NCBI GenBank assembly: GCA_012934845.2
Contig: WNNJ02002543.1
Coordinates: forward strand, 216,559-280,558
Length of the DNA stretch: 64,000 bases
DNA from: Pomphorhynchus laevis
Lineage: Eukaryota > Acanthocephala > Palaeacanthocephala > Echinorhynchida > Pomphorhynchidae
Direction: 5' to 3'
Every line of letters begins with the position of its first letter. Positions within the stretch are counted from its first letter, which is position 1. Positions 54,836 through 64,000 of the stretch are shown here, in pieces. The notes under the pieces are model-generated. The model searched no databases. It saw only the letters and a list, made by a program, of their open reading frames with translations, and was not told the DNA's origin. Made by a program: the position numbers and the translations under genes.

Positions 54836-55986
54836 TCGAATGTGGGAGGTAGATAAACTCGCAGTTTTGTTATAGTCTTGGTTTGTTTTCAGTTAACGAG
54901 TTCGTATAACCCTATTATTACGTATAATGAAAGGAGAGGAACGGTCAGTGTTTCGTTTCTCGTAAAGTTTGGCACGGGAAGGTTAGTAGGCATCACGTTC
55001 TACTGGTGGCAAATCAGGAATTAGGTAGACTCTGGAAAAGCTAGGTGAATTTCGTAGCTTACTACAATGGGAAAGTGCTTGACGTAATATCGATTCATCA
55101 GTTGAAACAAGCAACCATGGATGAATAACAGTTCGTTTTGTTGAAAATCGTTTGAGTCGAAGATACCGAGATGTTGATAGATTTATCCCGATCTCAGAGA
55201 AAATGTTCTTGACGACGTCTTGATCATTTAATGAAACAGGTAACCCTCTAATGATTAAGTTACACGAACGGTTTGCCTGCTTATCACACTCTTGCGTGAA
55301 TTAAAGCGGAATTAGATTCTTGTTTAAATGATTTGCCGCGAAAACAAATCCTAAAACCTCCTGTGGAACTACACCTACAATAGTACGCGATTTAGTTAAA
55401 CTGGATTCTCAACCATCAAATGAGGTTATTTCCAAAAAAAACCATATTCTTCAAGTTTCCAAGCTATGTCGTCAACTCAGCGATTTCGATTCGTAAGCGC
55501 TCAACCCCCTCTTCAATTGATGATAAGCGTTTTGATGAACACTATCCACAGTGGAAGTCCCGCAGAAAGAAATCTCTATCGACGCTATGAGTAGCTTTCA
55601 CATGGATTCTCAGAGTGCAACCAGGACTTGAAGCATTTGATATCAAGGGTTACGAAATCAGCCGTATCTAACTTGCCTGTAGCAAACGTACTAAGATCAG
55701 TTGGATGCAAATGAAAATATGTGCTTGGTTGAAAGCTGCTAAGGTGCATAGTGGTTGAAGAATTGATTAAGCTGTCAGTCTGCATCACTGTTGGCAACCT
55801 GATCATCGATCTGTCAACTGAAATAGCTTTTGGGTTGATAGTAGCACTTGAACCACGGTTTGAACATCTCGGAGCAATGCAATTGGTACAGCTTTGATCG
55901 CTGCGAACACAAGCGCAAGCCTTACAAACTGCGGAAGGTCCATTACAAGGACAGCATCGCATATTTGATAAAGTATGTGATGTCAT
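54836..55986 (-). pseudogene. Cysteine-rich retroelement-type ORF with coiled coil, decayed
   Basis: The frame 55986-55585 begins near MRCCPCNGPSAVCKACACVR followed by CTNCIAPRC, a cluster of about ten cysteines. Similar clusters occur at the start of ORFs carried by repeated elements in several invertebrates. Downstream on the same strand, VERLRIEIAELT (about 55.5 kb) looks like a short coiled coil, and VRVTLIIRGLPVS-like sequence follows near 55.25 kb. No polymerase is seen. The family is unresolved. The frame is interrupted several times. Confidence 0.45.
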
Positions 55987-56244
55987 TCAAAGCTTGTGAT
56001 AACTGATTGCTGATGAAAGCTGATCGCTGATTGTAATCAGTTATGCTTTATAACTGTAATCAGTTGTAGACTTATAATTCTTAATAAGTTGTAATCAGTT
56101 CAAATTGTTCGATCACTGTGTAAGATGTTATAACCAATAATATTTAATCAATTTTATAAGTAGTTATAATTGTAAGCAGTTATAATCAAGAATGTTTAAA
56201 CCGATATTGTTGACAATATCGCATATGTTTAGGTTAACAGTAGA

Positions 56245-56508
56245 TCAGCATGTATACGTTGTTTGATCGCTTAGGTGACGATGTACTTCTGTACAGTATT
56301 CACGATTCTTCCACACGACCGCCTGTGAGCCCTTGTCTGCTTCGGCAACTACAGCATCATCTCTTTTCCTCAAAGATCGTAACGAGTCGGCTAATCGTTT
56401 TGGTAGATTTGGACGATATTGGTGACCGTCATTTGACCTTAAATAGTCCTTCCACATAGCGTGTTCGAATTGCTTGGTACGTTGATTACGCTCTTTTGCG
56501 TCGATCAC
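56245..56508 (-). pseudogene. Penelope-like reverse transcriptase, N-terminal piece
   Basis: The 87-codon frame contains SLRKRDDAVVAEADKGSQAV followed by VWKNREYCTEVHRHLSDQTT. It matches the Penelope-like block 'LRxDxxIVIxxADKGNxVVxxxxxxY...LxDxxTY' that precedes the palm of the enzyme. It lies on the opposite strand from the C-terminal pieces 300 bases away, as in head-to-head insertions. Confidence 0.7.
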
Positions 56509-56828
56509 ATTTGAGTAGTTTTTTTACTACATGTGTAAATGCTTATTTTATATTATATATGTTAATAGAGGGACGAGTTGAAACAAATAACAATCATATA
56601 CATAAAACATGGTTTCTTCTGCAGTAAGAACGACATCATCAGATTGATCTCTGTCACTGCTTGCTGCTGTTATTATATCGGATACGTAACGTGCCGGATT
56701 CTTGTTTGTGTGCTCTTGAAAACACGAAATGGAATGAATATTATCATCTTAATTAGCTTATTGATCTTGGTTAAACAGCAATTATTGTAGATATGCTAAT
56801 GAAAAGAGTCACATGTAAAATCAGCTTT

Positions 56829-57770
56829 TTTGTCGATATATTGACGATATCTTAATGGTATGGCCAAACGACCAAACAAGTTTAGATGAATTTCAGCGAA
56901 TATCTAATTCAAGGATTCTCAAACTCACATATCAAACTAGTTCAACCAGATCGACTACTTGGATGTCTGACTAATGCATATGGGAAGCACGTACGCGACG
57001 ACGGCTTATCGTAAGGTTGTGTCAAAGCCTATGCACATTAATGCGAAGAGTTGCCACCCAAGATCGATCAAACATAATGTGAAATATAATAAGACTCAGA
57101 ATGATTCGCATATGTTCACAACAAAGTTTGTCTGAAGAACAACTTGAACAATAGCAAAATCAATGCAGAGAGCGAGAGTACAAGCTTGCAATGATTAGAT
57201 CACATCTTTTTAACGCAGTTAAAATTATGTAACGTCACTCATCACTAATGCTAACACCAAATGTAAGCGAGAATACACTCCAATTATAACATTTCTTCCA
57301 TTCCATCCGATACTAAACGCGATACAGACAAAGATTCGTCATATAAGAAACACATTAAATCAATTTACTTAAGTTAAAGTGTGATTTAAACTGGGTATGA
57401 AAATTAGTCAGTATCTATCAGGTAATTCATGTCGATTAAATGGGTGCTAACCGTGCAACGACAAACGAAGCAAAACTTGTGCCGTCATTGAAACTAGCAC
57501 GATTGTGAAGAGCTCTGTAACTAACAGATTTGTACTGATCAAAGATATGAGTAGTTGCAAAATTCCATGTGTAACTCATGTAGGAACATGCTCGTTATGT
57601 GACAAGCAATACATCGGTGAAAGCAAATTAGGTTTAGCAAGGAGGTTTAATCTTAGCCGGTCTCATTATCGAGCGAATATCATAAGTGAATGTGCAATAA
57701 AGCATTATATTATGGACTGCATGAAATATCGCGTAGTTGACTACAATGTTAGTGGTGTGAATTAACGCCT
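56829..57770 (+). pseudogene. Penelope-like reverse transcriptase and GIY-YIG endonuclease pieces
   Basis: CRYIDDILMVWPNDQTSLDE (from about 56831) holds an intact catalytic YIDD. Then TTAYRKVVSKPMHINAKSCH (about 57000-57060) matches the TxVYRKPTxxxxYLHxxSxHP block. A cysteine pair region CNDKRSKTCAVIETST (about 57450) leads to the endonuclease: CKIPCVTHVGTCSLCDKQYI (57556-57615), then GESKLGLARRF. The GIY-YIG nuclease motif is read as VTHVG and QYIGES with an arginine following, as usual in this family. The frame is interrupted several times. Confidence 0.75.
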
Positions 57771-58895
57771 CATTAAGTCAGCTACATGCAGAGACACACT
57801 CGGGGTGCAACCTGGAGTCTTTATCTTTTAATTTTCAATGAATTATATATATTTCCGAATATAAGAATAATTAATTTTTCTAACGCTTCGTAAATATCTG
57901 CCAAATTTAACTTTATATAAAGCGTACTAAAATCATAAGTATTTACATTTTGAAAATTTATTCCTTTTGTGTTTTAAAAATTCTTTTAAGAATTAATATT
58001 AAAATAGTGTTATATGCCAGCATTAATTTCGATTACTTCACAAATTTTTAGTGTTTTTAATTACTTCAAGTAACTTTTATATAGACAAATAGTGATTTTA
58101 ATGTACATTTAATAGCACTACATATGAATATAAGGTTTTATTTGATTGTTTTGTAATTTCTAATTCCAATATAATATAGGATATATTCATTACCTGATTC
58201 AATCTTTATATTTTTGCCTACTATAGAATAATGACTTGTGATGATAGTTTCTAAACTTATGTCATTATGTTCATATGCTGCGATTACAGTTAAATAGTTA
58301 TTATTTACCTCTCTCTTATCAGTATACTATAATAATAAAAAAGCATTTTGAATATTAAGACAAAGTTATTACTGCTCTATCAATATTTGTTATAATATAG
58401 GTATCGTTTAATTTAGTAATTTCTAAATATATGTATTTATAATTTTTTTCTTATATGTTGTAATTGCTTGTTATTTTAATTTATTTAATTTCTTCAAATA
58501 TACAATCTTTCCAAATTTTAATCTTTGATGTATTTAAGCTTTCGCTATTAATCAGCTTGTTAAAACAATAATTTACGTAATTATATTACAAATTGTAATT
58601 TTTATTTTTATCATTATTATTTAATCTATATTTAAACTCTTTTGAGGGTTTATTGAATTAAGCGTCTTAATCTAGAAATCTGCTCTTTCTAATAGTTTTT
58701 TTTATTTAATATTGGCTTATTTTCTTCAATATATTCTAAACTAAATGATTTACACTTTCAAATATCGTCCCATTAATCTCATATGTTTATGAAATATCAT
58801 TTGACTATTATGCTGTATATCATATATGTGTTGCCTGAACCTAGTTTTTAACGTCTATAAGCTTGAAATATATATTTTGATATATTGGAAGTATA
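57771..58895. other. No gene seen
   Basis: AT-rich sequence with similarity in word order to 18.4-18.95 kb (catttaa, gaacta, tgttataat, cagcttgtta), probably an old dispersed repeat. No coding signal. Confidence 0.5.
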
Positions 58896-59309
58896 TGTAT
58901 TTAAATATAAAGGGGTATGTCCGTTTCGCCTAGTGGTGCCACTGGAAACCCCGCAGCATACCAGCTGCGTGTTGAGCTAAACCGGACAACTCCCGGTGAC
59001 ATACCTATACCACAGGTCGATTAGGAGAATACTAGCAAAAGTCGTTATAAATGATAAAGTCCTTCAATTTTCGCACTAGAGCTAGTGTGTACAACGCAAT
59101 AGACGTAGCAGAACTTCTCAGTACTTTTCAGACTATCAAACTTATCAGACTTATCAGAGTTCTCGCAGGACTTCTCAATCAACACACAAGCCTTCTGAAC
59201 TTCATCCGAACCAGGCTTCGAATAGGGCGAAATGGAGGACCAAATCCTACTTAATCATTCCTTAAAGCAGGATAAAAGCTAATGAAAAGAAGATGTGTAT
59301 TTAAATATA
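58896..59309 (+). mobile_element. Short retroposon with HDV-like 5' ribozyme, copy 2
   Basis: The element (58910-59295) is flanked by the 14-bp duplication tgtatttaaatata (58896-58909 and 59296-59309). It aligns along its length to copy 1 at 28918-29287 and ends with aaaagaagatg. It was inserted into a reverse transcriptase relic of the 27-28 kb family, which resumes at 59300, so it is younger than that relic. No coding region is recognised. Confidence 0.85.
58912..58987 (+). ncRNA. HDV-like self-cleaving ribozyme
   Basis: The helices are in the HDV order. P1: GGGGT (58912-58916) with ACCCC (58948-58952). P2: GTCCG (58919-58923) with CGGAC (58983-58987). P3: CC and AGTG (58929-58935) with CACTGG-type sequence (58940-58945). 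P4: GCAGC (58953-58957) with GCTGC (58964-58968). The P4-P2 junction contains GAGCTAAA with C58977 in the place of the catalytic cytosine, as in the antigenomic HDV junction GCUAA. The predicted cut is just before G58912, two bases after the target duplication, as expected for R2-type ribozymes that release the element 5' end. P1.1 was not resolved. Confidence 0.72.
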
Positions 59310-59480
59310 TTAATTTTTATTTAATAAGTGAACAAATTTATCAATGCAGTATAATTTTTTATAAAACTAATATTGTTGATAATAAAGTTATTTATCTAGA
59401 TATAAATATTGAATTAACGTCTCTTAAAACGATATTAACTTATATCGTATAGATTTAAAAAGTAACCTTACAAGAACCAT
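59300..59480 (+). pseudogene. Reverse transcriptase relic, third copy
   Basis: The sequence aligns with 27255-27400 and 27600-27760: YINFYLISEQIYQC-like, then IFYKTNIVDNKVIYLDINIE and LTSLKTILTYIV. It is short and broken, and it lies immediately downstream of the HDV-headed retroposon, whose insertion split it. Confidence 0.6.
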
Positions 59481-59799
59481 GCCAAATCGTATTCAATATA
59501 TCACATTCAATAAATAATTTATTTAACAAAAATAATTAATTATAATTAATTATAATTAATTATAATTAATTAATTAATTATTAATTAATTATAATATTAC
59601 ATTTAATAAGTAATCCAATACATACGTTTCACGTTTTGGTTTTTTACTGGTGATTCGATTCTTTTCACACAGAATTAAGGACAGGACCATAATTGAAATG
59701 TCCATTTCCACTTGTCCATTTTGAAAGGATCGTTTCGGTAACTTTAAAGTTAATTAAATTTGACATGAAAAATTATTTCGATTAAATTAGTAAAATGTT
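59481..59799. other. No gene seen; TTAATTAA-rich run
   Basis: The stretch 59530-59595 is an aattaattat-type run. Otherwise plain AT-rich sequence. Confidence 0.55.
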
Positions 59800-60030
59800 T
59801 TATTCAGTGTAATTGTCAATACAGCATACGAGTCGAATGATCGTCAGCCAACATTGAAAGAACTAAATCATGTATTGGATAAGTAGCTGATGATACCCAC
59901 CAATACTGAAATATAACGTACTGCTGTTGGCTTGTAAATAGGATTAACTCAAAGTGCAGAATATGAAGTCACCAAAAGTTTCAATTGTAACAATTGCTGC
60001 TATGTCATATCAACTTAAAAATCGTACAAC
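59800..60030 (+). mobile_element. Family C retrozyme-like unit, decayed
   Basis: It shares cgagtcg, gatcgtcagccaacatt, gtattgga, gtagctgatga, ataggatta and the catatcaactta tail with 13300-13515. CTGATGA is at 59889-59895. The wrapping helix GTATTGG with CCAATAC is perfect here (two wobbles in the 13.3 kb copy), but the GAA strand is altered, so cleavage is not expected. Confidence 0.65.
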
Positions 60031-63000
60031 AATCATAATTTGTTTAAACACTTCATCTATATAACATACCAGCTAAATGTCATTGAATGTTATCTTTATA
60101 TTTTTTATCAATTTTTTATCTCAAATTGGATGAATACACTCTCCAAATTATCGGCAAAGTGTAATTTCAAGGAAGAAACTAAAATTCTATCTACATTTTA
60201 TCTAAATTCTATCTACTTACCGGAGTTCCGATCATCCTATTGGATTAATTACAATTTATTACTTCGTCTGATAGATTCTTAAATCAGTACATTAGTACTA
60301 ATATCATCGCAGTAAATAATAACCGAAACGATATTAAATTTAATTTTAACTCTTATTAGATTTAAAAGAATATCAAATCTACTTAAATAAAGTTGTATTT
60401 CTGTCTCGTTTTACCTTTTTGAAAATACCGAGAATCGAAATGATCCAAATGCGTATAAACAGAAGAAAATTCGAAAATTCTAAATTAGCAATTTTGGTAG
60501 CTAGTTTTCACTTGGAAAATATGATAGTAGGATTACACTTCCTGAATACAATAAGAAGATATTGCTTCCAGAATATGATGGCCATATTTCACCATTCAAA
60601 TGTTGAAATTTTTATTTATCCAAGGTCGTAAAATTTTAATCTATTTAAAATATATCTAACCTCTCCCTGGCTTTTGCTATAATCATACGTATCATCCATT
60701 AAATAGATTATTAACCACAATCCAAGTTATACGATAACAATATATTGTGGTTTTTGAAGCTTCTTGTTATTGTAACTTAGTCACGCTAAAGAAATACACT
60801 TTGATTTTATGCAAACACCACTTCCTTATTGTACACTGAATGTGTAAGTAGTAAACAGCAATATCTTTCGTGGAACTATTCGTCTATTAGATTTAGTAAC
60901 TTTGAAAAAGCTTTTGAAAGCTAGATGATAATGCGATACTATGTGAGGCAACTTTAGAATATATAAATGTATATTTTTAATCTACTATATAATCTAGATA
61001 ATAGCAAAAAATAACTTTTTATTAAAACCAAACTATACACAATGATGTACTTTGCTTGCTGGCAAGTACTACTTTATAATTTTATTGAATATCGCTCTAT
61101 ATCGCTCTATTTTATCACTAGTTTAGGTCATTTCTCCCTCCTGCGTATTACAAACTGAGCACATATTTATAGAGAACGCGTAATTTTTAACAAATACATA
61201 CTTAATTGTTGTTGCCTAATAATGTTAAGCATTAAGCAGTTACATTTTTATTATAAATACACGCGTTCGGTAGGGTTTCTTAAACTAATAATGAAATTGG
61301 ATTTTATATCAATTATTGTAAATTCAGCACAGCGACTAAAATGACTTTTATTGTCTACCTTGTTCTTTGGATGATTTATGAATGCGACAAATAGCATGAA
61401 TTTTGCCACTTTGTAATTGTTTTTTTTTCATTTGCATTGACTCTTTGAGGTTTTCAATTTCATTTTATCATATCACGCATTTTCAACTGTTTTTTTTGTG
61501 TGGTCTTCCAGTTATATTTTTAAATAAGCATTTAATTTAGCGAAAATATTAACTGCATTTTGCATACAAAATATAAAGCCAGCTTACTACAATTGCAAAC
61601 ATACTGCCATATTTTACCATTTTAGCATAATTACATACTGAGAAGCATTGCTTATAATGAACTTTATCTGATCTAATAATATGATTGACTGTTTTGGAAA
61701 AATTGAAAATCCTACTCTATATTTAAAATTTTTAAGTCATAACAAGTTTACCTTAAGATAGCGATAATAAAAGTAGACAAAATAATATAATCTGTACAAA
61801 AAAATGTTTTATACTACGTTTCGGGGTGTTTTCTTCTGATATTGAGTGTCGTCTAGCCGTAGCAAAAACACGACTACAATGCAGATTTGGCTAGTAGCAA
61901 GATGAATATTATATTTAGATTTAATATCGGGGAAATCGGTTGAATATAAATATAAATCTGTCCACAACATGTACAGATTCATTGCGTAGGATTACTTCCG
62001 GAGTAAATTAAATTATGTCTTGATTTTCAGGAAACAAAACACAAATCAACAATTAATTTGTAAATTTTCGCCTTTTCAGACAAAAATATTAAAAATCTCT
62101 ATAAAAAATATAAAGATTTATGCATGTAAAGATGCTTGGTGGCACTTCAATTTGCATTTACTTAAGCTATTATTTCTCTTAAACTTTCATCGATTCAGAT
62201 GCTTTCAAATAAGAGAAGATCTTGATAGATTTTTAAAGTCAAGTCATTATTTGATTTAAAGTTAAGAGTGTTTTCTCAATTATTAAGCAAATCTGTAATT
62301 ACAAAAAGTTTGCATAAATATAAACAATAACCGCTAATTTAGTTAAATTTTGAATTAATTATTCGATAGTTGATGATTTCATCAGTTACTCTTTTGTTTA
62401 AGTTTTATCAGTCTATCCGAATCAAATCGAATCAAACTAGTGAACAAATTGTGTTATGGCTTTTTGGAGGTTATAGCGAAATACCTAAATAAACTTATAC
62501 TTTGAGTAGCTTGCTAAATATAGAAGTAAGCTTTTTATTTTGAATCTACCTCAAAACTCCAAACATATAGATCGGTTTATTATAAGAACTAATCGATTTA
62601 ATATTTAAATAGCAGATACCGTTCAATGACAAAATTGGCAAGTGATTATGTTTGCTTAAGAAAGCTTTATCATTTAAAGTTAAAGTCAGATATTTAAAGA
62701 CACAGTAATCACGGGAGCAAAATGTACAGATTTATTAAATGTACAATATCCCACGGATTTATTTGGTCGATTGTAGGATACAAGCAATTTGGAATGAATC
62801 GAATCATCTTACTAATTAAAACATTAATATAGTAAATACTTAAAAATTATGTTATTTTATTATAAATAAAATTATGTTATTTATTGCTGTTATAATTAAT
62901 GCAATAATTGGAATATTATATATCAAAGTGTGCCTTTAATTAAATGGCATTATAATTAAACCTTCTTTTAATATAAAAAATTCTATCAAATTATAAATGA

Positions 63001-63489
63001 TGAGAGCACTGTTTTTGTTAGAGGTCGGATCGACTGTGACATTTGGGTTAACGAATGATAAGAATACGATTTCCTAATTAAATATTTACTTGTGCATAAA
63101 TTTGTTGCATGTCAAGGTTACATATATAGCGAATTATATGAAATAGAAATATATAAATTATCTAAATAATTTGTAAAATTTGCACAAATAATAGCTTTGA
63201 AATTAGGATAGTTGCTCTAAATATAGGGATCATGACAGGTGCGAAAGATTTTAGCAGTCAAACTACTGAAAGTAAACACATCGAACCCTAATCTTGCACG
63301 AATTCAAATAGTGACATTAATAGTTGTTTTAAGACTTGAAGAAATATAATAAGTTCAAAACGTCGTACACTATTTAATAAATAAATTTGCTTTTAATCCA
63401 GTTTAAATTCAACAACTTTACCATATTAGAAACAATAAATATCATATTAATAATTATCATAAAGAATGTTATTTTATAATATGCAAATA
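60031..63489. other. No gene recognised
   Basis: About 3.4 kb of AT-rich sequence. Open stretches at 60040-60282, 60419-60631 and 62020-62259 show no recognisable family. In another frame near 60530 a repeated phrase ITLPEYNKKILLPEYDGH can be read, which could be a small exon or a relic; I cannot support either. A ttacgtttcgg phrase lies at about 61816. Confidence 0.45.
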
Positions 63490-63668
63490 TTAAATAATTA
63501 TTGGAGCTGGATCAAAGAAAAGAGGAATTTTTTATTGATATTTTGATAACTTCTGATAGCATCTTCAGAAAATTACAAGGTAATTATCTGAAGATGTTAA
63601 AAGAAGTTAGTGAAATATCAAAAATAATTTCCTCTTTTCTTTGATCCAGCTCCAATAATTATTTATCA
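63490..63668. mobile_element. MITE of the TTGATAAAGAAT family
   Basis: The arms attattggagctggatcaaa and tttgatccagctccaataat are inverted copies that continue inward for about 35 bases each. A second inner pair (atcttcagaaaatta and taattatctgaagat) gives more foldback. It is the same family as 9775-9935. Confidence 0.75.
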
Positions 63669-64000
63669 ATACAGGATCATTATCAATTATTTAAAACAAA
63701 TATTAAATAATAATAGATGTTATTATTTATTAATATTTATTATTAAACAAATAATTATTCAACAAATAATTTTTATATAGATTTTATTTTACGTGGCAAC
63801 CGTGGATATGTATATTTACCTGCAAGTCAATTATTTAGTAATTTCCATGCTGATGAACATTTTTGTGACAACGCTTGCCCTCATTATTATCGTTTATAAT
63901 AGGACTTATTTTGGTTGGATTCTTTTTCCTAGATAGCAATTTATGCTAAGGCGTAAATCGATATTATAGAAATATTGATTCGTTTACATTTGAGTTGACG
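63669..64000. other. No gene seen
   Basis: AT-rich sequence to the end of the window. A phrase acaggatcattatcaattatt continues the flank seen next to the other members of the MITE family, so the true repeat may extend to about 63710. Confidence 0.5.

Noticed and set aside
60419-60631. Possible exon with the phrase ITLPEYNKKILLPEYDGH in one frame
   Set aside because: The surrounding frame has stops, no splice sites in matching phase were found and no family is recognised.

Overview
This is about 64 kb of AT-rich nuclear DNA from an animal, almost certainly an invertebrate. The evidence is spliced genes with long, transposon-filled introns, the standard genetic code, and Penelope-like and jockey-like retroelement relics. 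I cannot name the species. No prokaryotic operon, rRNA, tRNA or CRISPR array was seen.

Two host genes are supported. DNAJC3 (P58IPK, an ER co-chaperone) runs on the + strand in ten visible coding exons from 3747 to 15572; only the signal-peptide exon is missing from view. Its 4.7 kb intron appears to use a GC donor and is packed with ribozyme-bearing elements. A RhoGAP-domain gene lies on the - strand (25035 to 20977) as one uninterrupted 1,352-codon reading frame. The rest is repeats and relics.

Layout: 0.3-2.6 kb, LINE family J copy; 3.7-15.8 kb, DNAJC3; 17.6-18.3 kb, a 360-bp tandem ribozyme element; 19.1-19.6 kb, a 171-bp tandem repeat; 21-25 kb, the RhoGAP gene; 25.8-27 kb, a 363-380-bp tandem ribozyme element; 27-28.2 kb, reverse transcriptase relics; 28.9 kb, a short retroposon headed by an HDV-like ribozyme; 30.5-31.5 kb, a pogo-like transposase relic; 31.8-50.1 kb, several LINE J copies set in or next to a diverged tandem repeat; 51.6-52.2 kb, the 3' end of another LINE; 54.4-54.8 kb, a 12-bp minisatellite; 55-57.8 kb, a cysteine-rich retroelement ORF and Penelope-like pieces; 58.9 kb, the second HDV-headed retroposon; 59.8 kb, another ribozyme element; the remainder has no gene I recognise.

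The most interesting result is a set of self-cleaving ribozymes. (1) Penelope-like terminal repeats in the DNAJC3 intron carry classical type I hammerheads. (2) Three families of 360-400-bp tandem elements carry all three strands of a hammerhead, with paired stems and the conserved core, but in an order that no circular permutation of the standard motif gives: GAA strand, then CUGAUGA strand, then cleavage strand. An extra covarying helix wraps the CUGAUGA strand. Drawn across two neighbouring tandem units, the strands form an ordinary nested hammerhead. This suggests a ribozyme that works only in concatemers, so released monomers or circles would be stable. I know of no published description of this arrangement. 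(3) Two copies of a roughly 380-bp retroposon with target site duplications start with a motif matching the HDV/R2-type ribozyme fold.
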